A stretch of 12,849 bases of DNA from an uncultured Oxalobacter sp. (lineage in GTDB: Bacteria > Pseudomonadota > Gammaproteobacteria > Burkholderiales > Burkholderiaceae_D). Shown here piece by piece: positions 7,245-12,849 of the stretch. Made by a program: the position numbers and the translations under genes. The DNA lies in NCBI GenBank assembly GCA_934270705.1, contig CAKQQG010000043.1, positions 1 through 12,849 of the forward strand, read 5' to 3'. The notes beneath the pieces are model-generated. The model was not told the DNA's origin, did no database searches, and worked only from the letters and a program-made list of their open reading frames with translations. How positions within the stretch are numbered: position 1 is the first letter of the stretch; each line of letters begins with the position of its first letter.

Positions 7245-8801
7245 TCAGTGGCGTTTGCGGGCGGTGAGGATGCTGGCGGCGGACAGGGTGAGCAGGGCGA
7301 TGATGAGGATGAGGGTGTTGCCGAAGCGGATGTAGGGGGTGGCGCCGCGCATGCCTTGTATGGTGAGGGCGAGTTCGCCGCGGGTGTAGGCGGGCAGGTC
7401 GGCGATGATGTCGCCTTTGGGGCCGATGGCGGCGGTGGCGCCGGTGTTGGTGGCGCGCAGCATGGGGCGGCCGGTTTCGATGGCGCGCATGCGTGAGATT
7501 TGCAGGTGTTGGGGCAGGGCGATGGTGTCGCCGAACCATGCGATGTTGGAGATGTTGAGCAGGATTGTCGGGGTCGGGTGGTCTGCCTTGTATTCGTTGC
7601 GTATCTGGGCGGCGATTTCTTCGCCGAAGATGTCTTCGTAGCAGATGTCGGGCAGTATCCACTGGTCGTTGACGCGGAAGGGTTTTTGCAGGGCTTCGCC
7701 GCGGGTGAAGTCGCCCAGCGGGATGCGCATGAGGTTGACGAACCAGCGGAATCCGGTGGGGATGAATTCGCCGAAGGGGACGAGGTGGTGTTTGTTGTAG
7801 CGGTAGCGGAAGTGGCCGGGGGTGCCGGCGCTTTCCGGTGTCATGAGGACGAGGCTGTTGGTGTAGCGGATGGGGCTGTCGGCAAGGGGGATGCCGATGG
7901 CGATTCGTGTGCCGGTTTGTGCGGCGTAGGCGGCGAGCATGTCAAGGTAGCCGTCCGGGAGTTGTTGCGGATAGATGGGGATGGCGGTTTCGGGGGTGAC
8001 GGTGAGGTCGGCCGGGCTGGCGGTGATCATGCGGGTGTACATGGCCAGTGCGTTCTGGATTTGCCATGGGGTGAATTTGAATTCTTGCGGGATGTTGCCT
8101 TGCAGGAGGCGGACGCGGATGGGGTCGCCGTGCGGGTGTGTCCAGTCGATGTGCCGGAGGATGGCGCCGCCGCCGAAGGTGAGGATGAGGGCTGCGGCGA
8201 CGGTGATGAGGGGGGCTTTCCAGTGTTCCCGTCCGATGTGGCAGAAGCTGGCGATGGCGCCGGCGGCGATGGCGGCGATGAAGCCGGTGCCATAGACGCC
8301 GGCGACGGGGGCGTATCCGGCCAGTGGGCTGGCGGTGTGGGCGTAGCCGCTGGCGAGCCAGGGGAGTCCGGTGACGATCCAGCCGCGTGTCCATTCGGCG
8401 AGTGTCCAGAAGGCGGGGAAGATGAGCATGCAGGTGATGGCTGTGCCGGCTTTCCAGCGGTTGGCCAGAAAGCGGGTGAGCATGCCGGCGATTCCGGTGA
8501 GCGAGCCGAGAAAGAGGGCGAGCAGGCCGACGGCGATGGCGGCGAGGATGCGGTGCATGCCGCCGTAGGTGTGCATGCTGACGGTGAGCCAGTACAGGCC
8601 GGCGGCGAGGTGTCCGAATCCGTAGGCCCAGCCGGCGGTCAGGGCGGCGCGCGGGCCGCCGGTGTGCGTGATGACGCCGGCGAGTATCGCCAGTGCGATG
8701 ATCTGGATGGGCCAGAGGTTGAAGGGGGAGAAGGCGAGCGGGGTCACAAGACCGGCGGCCAGGGCGATGGCAGGCAGTATCAGGGTGTGTTGTCGCTTCA
8801 T
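7245..8801 (-). CDS. lnt: Apolipoprotein N-acyltransferase
   Basis: Lnt transfers an acyl chain from phospholipid to the N-terminal Cys amino group of apolipoproteins in the inner membrane, the last step of lipoprotein maturation before Lol sorting. The 518 residues match the usual length. Seven or so membrane segments lie in residues 7-213, followed by the periplasmic nitrilase-like domain (about 228-480) and a C-terminal membrane segment (494-512). The catalytic triad is complete: Glu271 in T-P-E-T-A-I-P, Lys337 in Y-N-K-H-H-L-V-P-F-G-E, and Cys387 in D-I-C-Y-E-D. The ATG at 8801 begins a short basic N-terminus before the first membrane segment; its Shine-Dalgarno is weak. It is the last gene of a corC, acidic-repeat-protein, lnt series; corC-lnt linkage is usual in proteobacteria. 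The 85-bp gap to the acidic gene contains a hairpin. Confidence 0.97.
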   Translation of the reverse strand: MKRQHTLILPAIALAAGLVTPLAFSPFNLWPIQIIALAILAGVITHTGGPRAALTAGWAYGFGHLAAGLYWLTVSMHTYGGMHRILAAIAVGLLALFLGSLTGIAGMLTRFLANRWKAGTAITCMLIFPAFWTLAEWTRGWIVTGLPWLASGYAHTASPLAGYAPVAGVYGTGFIAAIAAGAIASFCHIGREHWKAPLITVAAALILTFGGGAILRHIDWTHPHGDPIRVRLLQGNIPQEFKFTPWQIQNALAMYTRMITASPADLTVTPETAIPIYPQQLPDGYLDMLAAYAAQTGTRIAIGIPLADSPIRYTNSLVLMTPESAGTPGHFRYRYNKHHLVPFGEFIPTGFRWFVNLMRIPLGDFTRGEALQKPFRVNDQWILPDICYEDIFGEEIAAQIRNEYKADHPTPTILLNISNIAWFGDTIALPQHLQISRMRAIETGRPMLRATNTGATAAIGPKGDIIADLPAYTRGELALTIQGMRGATPYIRFGNTLILIIALLTLSAASILTARKRH

Positions 8802-8842
8802 GTGCCGGTTGTGTCCCGATCGTTCAGAAAAAAGTGTCTTTT

Positions 8843-8864
8843 GTCCGGCGGGTGCCGGACTTTT
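8843..8864. terminator. Hairpin between the acidic-protein gene and lnt
   Basis: A perfect 7-bp stem (GTCCGGC/GCCGGAC, 4-nt loop) is followed by TTTT on the plus strand. On the minus strand, the coding direction here, A residues follow instead, so it is a poor terminator for the acidic gene. It might act on antisense transcription or as a processing or stability element. Confidence 0.35.
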
Positions 8865-8886
8865 CGCCGTGCCTGCCTGACGGCGG

Positions 8887-9444
8887 TTACTGGATCATTT
8901 TGCCGATGGCGCGTCCGGTGACGTCCACGTCCGTGGTCGGGTCGGTGTCGTCGTCGTCCATGTGCATGGAGCCGGTTCCCGTCAGGTTCAGATCGGGTTC
9001 GAACTCGTCCGTGTCGGTGTCGAGGGAGTGCAGGCAGATGCCGGTGTCGTCGGAGTCGCCGAGTTCGACGTCGCCCAGCGGGTCCTGATAGGAGACGGAA
9101 CCGAAGGTGAACATGGGGTCCATGTCGATGCCTTCGCACTGGGCGTCGATGTGGTTGCGTCCGCGCAGGGTGTAGCCGGCGTCGTCATCGGTTTCGATGT
9201 GGTTGACGCTGGTGCCGGTGTAGTCCACGTCGGTGGTCGGGTCGTCGTCCGGTTCGATGTGGTTGACGCTGGTGCCGGTGTAGTCCACATCGGTGGTGGG
9301 ATCGTCGTCCGGTTCGATGTGGTTGACGCTGGTGCCGGTGCAGTCCACGTCGGTGGTCGGGTCGTCTGCCTCTTTTTCGATGAAGGTCAGGCAGATGCCG
9401 GTATCGTCGGCATCGTGCAGTTCGGTGTCTTTGTCTGGGTTCAT
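8887..9444 (-). CDS. Highly acidic 20-residue-repeat protein between corC and lnt
   Basis: I do not recognise this 185-residue protein. It has 41 Asp and 10 Glu against 6 Lys/Arg, no signal peptide and no membrane segment. Three near-identical 20-residue units span about 27-86, each reading DDPTTDVDxTGTSVNHIE(P/T). Diverged versions surround them: DDTGICL at 13 and again at 132, L-T-G-T-G-S-M-H-M-D near 154-163, and DPTTDVDVTGRAIGKMI at the end. The whole protein thus looks built from one motif, acidic turn then T-G then a short strand ending in a hydrophobic residue and an acid. Four Cys are present. Such Asp-rich repeats could bind Ca2+ or Mg2+, or form a beta solenoid; both are inference. 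A GAGG Shine-Dalgarno 5 nt before the ATG supports the start. It sits 128 bp after corC and 85 bp before lnt, same strand. Confidence 0.8.
   Translation of the reverse strand: MNPDKDTELHDADDTGICLTFIEKEADDPTTDVDCTGTSVNHIEPDDDPTTDVDYTGTSVNHIEPDDDPTTDVDYTGTSVNHIETDDDAGYTLRGRNHIDAQCEGIDMDPMFTFGSVSYQDPLGDVELGDSDDTGICLHSLDTDTDEFEPDLNLTGTGSMHMDDDDTDPTTDVDVTGRAIGKMIQ
9181..9360 (-). repeat. Three 60-bp in-frame tandem repeats
   Basis: Units at 9181-9240, 9241-9300 and 9301-9360 differ at only a few positions and encode the three 20-residue repeats of the acidic protein. The near identity at the DNA level suggests recent expansion, and copy number may vary between strains. Confidence 0.95.
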
Positions 9445-9449
9445 ATATA

Positions 9450-9453
9450 CCTC
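9450..9453 (-). promoter_or_regulatory. Shine-Dalgarno of the acidic repeat protein
   Basis: GAGG on the minus strand, 5 nt before the ATG at 9444. It supports translation of this unusual frame. Confidence 0.7.
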
Positions 9454-9572
9454 GCTGGCTAATGGGTTGTGCCTTGCTTTCCGCTACCGGCGCGACAGGT
9501 TGTGGCTGTTTGCCGTGAATTCGGGTTTTTTCGCTGTTGTCTGGAAACCTGCGGAATGGCGTTTGCGTTATT

Positions 9573-10460
9573 TTACAGCTTCGCGGGGTTTTTGTCCGTT
9601 GCGGTGTTCTTTTTTTCGACGAGCAGGGTGTGGATGCGTCGTGCGTCCGCGCGCAGGACTTCGAAGTGCAGGTCGCCGATGTCGAAGGTGTCGCCTTTGT
9701 GGGGGACGCGTCCGAGGTGGTTGGCGATGTAGCCGCCGATGGTGTCCACGCGGCTGTCTTCGAGGGCGGTGCCCAGGGTGCGGTTGAAGTCTTCCATTTC
9801 GGTCAGGGCGGGGATGCGCCAGCGCGGTGTGCCTGCCGGTGTCTTGACGGGGACGATGCGGTCTTCGTCTTCGTCGTCGTTGTCGAATTCGTCTTCGATG
9901 TCGCCGACGATTTGTTCGAGGACGTCTTCGATGGTGACGAGTCCGGAGATGTTGCCGAATTCATCGACGACGATGGCCATGTGGTTGTGGTTGTTGCGGA
10001 AGTCGCGCAAGAGGACGTTGAGCCGTTTGGATTCGGGGATGAATATGGCCGGGTGCAGGATGTCGCGGGGGACGTATTGTTCGTCTCCGGTGTGCAGCAG
10101 GTCCTTGGCGTGCAGGATGCCGACGATTTTTTCGCTGTCGCCTTCGATGGCGGGGTAGCGCGAGTGCCCGTTTTCGCAGACGTCGCCCAGCCATTCGGCA
10201 AGGGGGCGGGTGATGTCGATGACGTACATTCTGGAGCGGGGCACCATGATGTCGCGCACGGCGGAGTCGAACAGGCGGAAGACGCCTTCGATCATGGAGA
10301 GGCATTCGGAGTCGATGAGTTTGCGTTCCTGGGCGTCCTGGAGGATTTGCAGCAGCTCGGTGCGGGTGTCCGGTTCGGATGAGATGAACGAGGCCAGTTT
10401 GTCGAGAAAGGTTCTGGCGGGTTTGTGGGTGTTTTGACTGTGTTCAGGGTGTTCTGGCAT
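9573..10460 (-). CDS. corC: CorC/YbeX-type CBS-domain protein
   Basis: This 295-residue soluble protein matches E. coli CorC (YbeX) in length and layout. After a polar N-terminus and a helical region (about 31-65), a CBS pair follows (about 71-130 and 135-190) with the family signature V-V-D-E-F-G, G-L-V-T-I-E-D and I-V-G-D-I-x-D-E at 164-191. An acidic linker (D/E-rich, 189-200) then leads to the CorC_HlyC domain (about 205-285). There is no DUF21 membrane domain, so it is not itself a channel. The family has been linked to Mg2+/Co2+ efflux with CorA, and E. coli YbeX to ribosome and RNA metabolism; the molecular role is unsettled. It is the first gene of the corC, acidic protein, lnt series and is divergent from the methyltransferase. 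A promoter lies just upstream. The Shine-Dalgarno is weak; GAGGAG lies about 16 nt before the ATG. Confidence 0.93.
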   Translation of the reverse strand: MPEHPEHSQNTHKPARTFLDKLASFISSEPDTRTELLQILQDAQERKLIDSECLSMIEGVFRLFDSAVRDIMVPRSRMYVIDITRPLAEWLGDVCENGHSRYPAIEGDSEKIVGILHAKDLLHTGDEQYVPRDILHPAIFIPESKRLNVLLRDFRNNHNHMAIVVDEFGNISGLVTIEDVLEQIVGDIEDEFDNDDEDEDRIVPVKTPAGTPRWRIPALTEMEDFNRTLGTALEDSRVDTIGGYIANHLGRVPHKGDTFDIGDLHFEVLRADARRIHTLLVEKKNTATDKNPAKL

Positions 10461-10497
10461 GGCGGTTTGTCGGAGACTCCTCGTTGTCGAAAGTTAT

Positions 10498-10525
10498 AGG
10501 ATACACGATTTGTAATTTTGGACAA
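10498..10525 (-). promoter_or_regulatory. Probable corC promoter in the AT-rich divergent region
   Basis: On the minus strand, TTGTCC (10520-10525), a 16-bp spacer, then TATCCT (10498-10503) preceded by TG. This would give a leader of about 30 nt for corC. The surrounding 10485-10560 is clearly AT-richer than the rest of the window, and should also hold the plus-strand methyltransferase promoter, which I could not place with confidence. Confidence 0.45.
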
Positions 10526-10683
10526 TATTTTGGGTGATTTGGTTGTGTGCATGGTAAAGTGTCGGGGTAACGCGGGTTTCTGATGGAATGGCGTTATGTT
10601 GTCCTGTCTGTTGGGGTGGGCGGTCGTGGTTTTGCTGCCCCGGTTCGGGGGTGGGGATCGCCCGGTTGCTGTCGTTTTTTTCC

Positions 10684-10687
10684 GGAG
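10684..10687 (+). promoter_or_regulatory. Shine-Dalgarno deciding the methyltransferase start
   Basis: GGAG lies 7 nt before the ATG at 10695. It favours that start over the upstream in-frame ATG at 10596, whose extra 33 residues are not part of the methyltransferase fold. Confidence 0.75.
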
Positions 10688-10694
10688 TGTGTGT

Positions 10695-11450
10695 ATGGTG
10701 AACGATGGTCAGGCCGGCAGAGATGCCGATTTGCTGAAGATGTCGAGTATGCTGACGGATATGGGGCCGCCGGTTCTGGCGCTTCTGGCTCCGAAGGCGG
10801 GGGAACGGATTCTCGATCTGGGGTGTGGTTCGGGGGTCTGGGCCGAGGAGATGATGAAGCGCGGTTGCGAGGTGGTCGGGGTGGATACGAATCCCCGTGC
10901 CGTCGAGGCGGCGAAGGCGCGCGGGGTGGATGCGCGGCTGATCAATGCCGAGTCGCTGGCTTTCAATGCGGAGTTCGATGCGGTGTTTTCCAATGCGTCG
11001 CTGCACTGGATGCGTCATCCGGGACGGGTGATCGCGTGTGTGGCGCGTGCGCTGAAGTCCGGCGGGCGTTTCGTCGGGGAGTGCGGCGAGCAAAGTAATG
11101 TGAAGACGGTTGTCGATGCGGTGACTGTCGCGCTGGAAAAGCGCGGTATCGAGGTCGATAACCTGCATCCCTGGGTGTTCGTGACGAAGCAGGATGCGAC
11201 GGCTTTGCTGGAGGCGGGCGGTTTCGATGTGCGTTCTGTCGAGGTGATCGAGCGGCCGACGGTGTTGCCCGGGACGATCGCGCAGTGGCTTTCGGTGTTT
11301 GCGACCAATTATTTGTCGTGTCTGCATCCGAAGGAGCGCGAGGTGTTTCTCGACGAGGTGACGGCGCTTTGCAAGCCGAAGTTGTTGCGGCCGGACGGGC
11401 GCTGGTTCGTGGATTATGTGCGCTTGCGTTTTTTTGCGGTCAGGCATTAG
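10695..11450 (+). CDS. Class I SAM-dependent methyltransferase
   Basis: This 251-residue cytosolic protein has a Rossmann-like SAM-binding core. Motif I is I-L-D-L-G-C-G-S-G at 39-47, the acidic residue after strand 2 is Asp64 in V-V-G-V-D-T-N, and motif IV-like D-A-V-F-S-N-A-S-L-H-W-M covers 95-106. The last resembles trans-aconitate methyltransferase and type-11 methyltransferases that act on small molecules. The G-G-R-F-V-G-E strand is at 123-129, and a helical C-terminal part (about 195-232) likely covers the substrate site. The substrate cannot be told from sequence. It is the only clear plus-strand protein gene, divergent from corC, and ends at a strong terminator, so it is probably a single-gene transcript. 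An upstream in-frame ATG at 10596 is less likely. Confidence 0.92.
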   Translation: MVNDGQAGRDADLLKMSSMLTDMGPPVLALLAPKAGERILDLGCGSGVWAEEMMKRGCEVVGVDTNPRAVEAAKARGVDARLINAESLAFNAEFDAVFSNASLHWMRHPGRVIACVARALKSGGRFVGECGEQSNVKTVVDAVTVALEKRGIEVDNLHPWVFVTKQDATALLEAGGFDVRSVEVIERPTVLPGTIAQWLSVFATNYLSCLHPKEREVFLDEVTALCKPKLLRPDGRWFVDYVRLRFFAVRH

Positions 11451-11496
11451 CCGGCTTTGGCGGCTGCGTCCGGCAGTGTCCGGGTGCGTTGCGGGC

Positions 11497-11512
11497 TGTG
11501 TGTGTGTGTGTG
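11497..11512 (+). repeat. (TG)8 microsatellite
   Basis: Eight uninterrupted TG dinucleotides lie just before the methyltransferase terminator stem. Slippage here could vary in length, but no coding frame or promoter depends on it that I can see. Confidence 0.9.
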
Positions 11513-11515
11513 AAG

Positions 11516-11541
11516 GGCGATCCTGCGGGGTCGCCTTTTTT
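11516..11541 (+). terminator. Rho-independent terminator of the methyltransferase gene
   Basis: An 8-bp stem (GGCGATCC/GGGTCGCC with one G-T pair, TGCG loop) is followed by six T, 65 bp after the methyltransferase stop codon. Confidence 0.85.
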
Positions 11542-11700
11542 GTCGTCTTGTCGGGGCCGGGTTGACGATGCGGGACGGGGGATTTGACCGGATGTCGCCG
11601 CCGTTTCCGGTGGGCAGTGGTTGGTTGGCGTGATGTGTCGCCCGTTGTGTGTGCCGGGCGGTTTTTTTTGTCCGGTGACGGCGCGCCGCGGGGTGTTCGT
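11542..11700. other. Intergenic stretch between terminator and minisatellite
   Basis: No supported gene. It holds a second terminator-like hairpin at 11639-11669. A TTGACG near 11561 looks like a -35 box, but no matching -10 follows. Confidence 0.4.
11639..11669 (+). terminator. Second terminator-like hairpin, plus strand
   Basis: A 6-bp GC stem (CGCCCG/CGGGCG, 10-nt loop), one G, then eight T. It could be a backup terminator for the methyltransferase or end a short RNA starting after 11541. No promoter for such an RNA is evident. Confidence 0.6.
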
Positions 11701-11973
11701 GGTTCGGTGGCGCGGTTCGGTGGCGCGGTTCGGTGACGTGGTTCGGTGGCGTGGTTCGGTGGCGTGGTTCGGTGACGTGGTTCGGTGACGTGGTTCGGTG
11801 ACGTGGTTCGGTGGCGCGGTTCGGTGGCGTGGTTCGGTGGCGCGGTTCGGTGGCGTGGTTCGGTGGCGCGGTTCGGTGGCGCGGTTCGGTGGCGTGGTTC
11901 GGTGGCGTGGTTCGGTGGCGCGGTTCGGTGGCGCGGTTCGGTGGCGCGGTTCGGTGGCGTGGTTCGGTGGCGC
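11701..11973. repeat. Minisatellite: 21 units of 13 bp
   Basis: Exactly 21 uninterrupted units of GGTTCGGTGRCGY, 273 bp, with no length change in any unit. Only positions 10 and 13 vary, giving three types: GGCGC ends (10 units), GGCGT ends (7) and GACGT ends (4, units 3, 6, 7 and 8). The order of types is A A C B B C C C A B A B A A B B A A A B A. Because 13 is not a multiple of three, all minus-strand frames stay open and would encode a 13-residue Pro/Arg/His/Thr repeat. On the plus strand, the GACGT type carries TGA, and units 6-8 close all three frames. I treat it as non-coding. Confidence 0.97.
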
Positions 11974-12195
11974 GGGCTGGTGTTTGCGGGTGTTTCGTCG
12001 ATCCGGGACGGGTGTCGGGGTTGTGTTGCCGTTGTCGCATGACGGGGGCATGGCGCCGGTTGTCGTCCGGATGTGTGTCGTTCGCTTGTCGGGGCGGGGG
12101 TGTCGGGGGGATGCGGTTTTGCCGGCGTGAATGCGCGTTTTGCCGGACGCGGCGGTGCGCCCGCGTGGTGTGGCGGGATGGCGCGCCGGCGGTTT
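11974..12195. other. Intergenic stretch right of the minisatellite
   Basis: No supported gene, promoter or terminator was found. The open frames crossing it on both strands continue from the minisatellite and have no Shine-Dalgarno signals. Confidence 0.4.
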
Positions 12196-12453
12196 TCAGT
12201 CCGTCGGGGTGGCGCCGTGTCCGGTCTGGCGTGTTTTTTTCGAGGCGTAGAAGTGTTCCAGACAGGTTTCGGCGCATTCGTCGAAGAGCCGGTTGACGGC
12301 TGCCAGACATTCGCATTCTTCGGGGGTCAGACCGCGTTTGGCTTCGATCGCCAGATCGAATACGAGTCCGATGACTTTGCGTGCGTCGATGACCAGCGCC
12401 AGATGATCGACGTTTAATGGGTTGGATAGGGGACAGGTTTCCTGATTGGTCAT
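12196..12453 (-). CDS. Small hypothetical alpha-helical protein
   Basis: I do not recognise this 85-residue protein. Residues about 14-70 look like two or three amphipathic helices (VDHLALVIDARKVIGL, then LTPEECECLAAVNRLF and on), with five Cys at about 7, 47, 49, 60 and 64 and a polar tail. There is no signal peptide or membrane segment. The AAGGGAG Shine-Dalgarno, 5 nt before the ATG, is the best in the window, so it is very likely translated. It lies 239 bp downstream of the S24 repressor gene on the same strand, with a candidate promoter between. Small helical proteins beside repressors are common in prophage and integrated-element regions; that link is inference. Confidence 0.75.
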   Translation of the reverse strand: MTNQETCPLSNPLNVDHLALVIDARKVIGLVFDLAIEAKRGLTPEECECLAAVNRLFDECAETCLEHFYASKKTRQTGHGATPTD

Positions 12454-12488
12454 GTTCGCTCCCTTGTTCGGTGGCCTTGTTCGGGTGG
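12454..12488. repeat. Degenerate copies of the 13-bp minisatellite unit
   Basis: GTTCGGTGGC at 12466-12475 matches the minisatellite unit exactly over 10 bp. A second GTTCGGGTGG starts exactly 13 bp later at 12479, and a weaker GTTCGCTCC starts 12 bp earlier at 12454. On the minus strand these overlap the ribosome binding site of the 85-residue gene. Confidence 0.5.
12459..12465 (-). promoter_or_regulatory. Strong Shine-Dalgarno of the 85-aa gene
   Basis: AAGGGAG on the minus strand, 5 nt before the ATG at 12453. Confidence 0.8.
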
Positions 12489-12617
12489 TATGCGCTTCGC
12501 GGTTGCGCGATGCGGTGTTTTCCGGTTGCGGCGGCTTTTTCGCCGTTCATGGCGCATGTCGTTCCGGATGCCGGTTTCCCCACGGTGCGTTTGCCGATGG
12601 CGCGTGTCTTGCCGGTT

Positions 12618-12646
12618 ACTGTACCGTGCCTGTGGTCCGATTGCAA
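12618..12646 (-). promoter_or_regulatory. Candidate promoter for the 85-aa gene
   Basis: On the minus strand, TTGCAA (12641-12646), a 17-bp spacer, then TACAGT (12618-12623). Each box matches four of six consensus positions. It would give a leader of about 160 nt. Confidence 0.35.
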
Positions 12647-12692
12647 GTTCGGCGCGTGCGTGGCACGGTGTGTGTGGGGCGGTTGCCGCGTT

Positions 12693-12849
12693 TCAGAGGT
12701 CTTCGGCTGTCCATTTGCCGATGACGACGCCGCAGATGGTGGCGTTTTTGTTGACGCGGATGATGCGGTCGGGCCATGAGGGGTTCAGTGCCATGAGCAT
12801 GCGTTCGCCGTTGGGTTCGATGAGCAGTTGTTTGAATGTGGCGGTGTGG
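12693..12849 (-). CDS. S24/LexA-type repressor-protease, C-terminal end (partial)
   Basis: The open frame enters from the right edge and ends in TGA at 12693-12695, leaving 51 C-terminal residues. They match the end of the S24 peptidase domain of LexA and CI-like repressors: T-F-K-Q-L, whose Lys corresponds to the catalytic Lys of the Ser-Lys dyad, then R-M-L-M-A-L-N-P, then the closing strand A-T-I-C-G-V-V-I-G. Such proteins bind operator DNA and cleave themselves when RecA filaments form, linking a regulon or prophage to DNA damage. The wording (L-N-P after the Lys strand, I-C-G-V-V) is closer to phage-type repressors than to host LexA. The DNA-binding domain and catalytic Ser lie outside the window. 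Confidence 0.85.
   Translation of the reverse strand, partial: HTATFKQLLIEPNGERMLMALNPSWPDRIIRVNKNATICGVVIGKWTAEDL

Noticed and set aside
7500..8921. Long plus-strand open frame (473 codons) antisense to lnt
   Set aside because: Gly/Asp/Glu-rich shadow of lnt codon bias. Lnt has a complete catalytic triad on the other strand.
10596..10694. N-terminal extension of the methyltransferase with a membrane-like stretch
   Set aside because: The hydrophobic run likely reflects T/G-rich leader DNA. A GGAG site correctly spaced from the ATG at 10695 and the usual fold length favour the shorter protein.
11701..11973. CRISPR array
   Set aside because: The 13-bp units are contiguous with no unique spacers, and there are no cas genes.
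11447..12646. Minus-strand frame of 399 codons through the minisatellite
   Set aside because: It is open only because the 13-bp unit lacks stops in any minus-strand frame. It has no Shine-Dalgarno, a Pro/Arg/His/Thr composition, and overlaps the better-supported 85-residue gene in another frame.

Overview
The window is GC-rich, densely coded DNA, with strong C preference at third codon positions of the minus-strand genes. It most likely comes from a Gram-negative proteobacterium. A corC-lnt pair in one orientation (the usual proteobacterial arrangement, here with an extra gene between) and a complete Lnt with membrane segments support a Gram-negative host. I lean to a betaproteobacterium, but that placement is an inference. 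Apart from one methyltransferase gene, every supported gene lies on the minus strand.

Left part (1-3016): an unrecognised 562-residue protein with 36-residue tandem repeats is followed 43 bp later by an exported Sel1-repeat protein. The order (large protein, then secreted solenoid protein) resembles an effector-immunity pair, but no delivery domain is visible. A 330-bp stretch without a supported gene lies upstream.

Middle (3017-7244): a PhzF-family isomerase-like enzyme lies 78 bp downstream of a complete P-type Ca2+-type ATPase. A short remnant matching the 3' end of the PhzF gene sits between them, as though a second copy once existed. The ATPase has a good promoter and a leader of about 165 nt with two hairpins. 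Between the ATPase promoter and lnt, a strong plus-strand intrinsic terminator with no plus-strand gene in front of it points to a small RNA of about 105 nt.

Cell-envelope block (7245-10460): corC (CBS-domain protein), then a very acidic protein of about 20-residue repeats (51 Asp/Glu against 6 Lys/Arg in 185 residues), then lnt (apolipoprotein N-acyltransferase). The acidic repeat protein is the odd member of this otherwise ordinary pair and is the best candidate for something undescribed.

Right part (10461-12849): a class I SAM-dependent methyltransferase runs divergently from corC and ends at a clear terminator. Then come a second terminator-like hairpin and a minisatellite of exactly 21 perfect-length 13-bp units (11701-11973). 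A small Cys-containing alpha-helical protein with an excellent ribosome binding site follows, with degenerate copies of the 13-bp unit just upstream of it. At the edge is the C-terminal end of an S24/LexA-type repressor-protease. The last two genes suggest that a prophage or other mobile element begins at or beyond the right edge.
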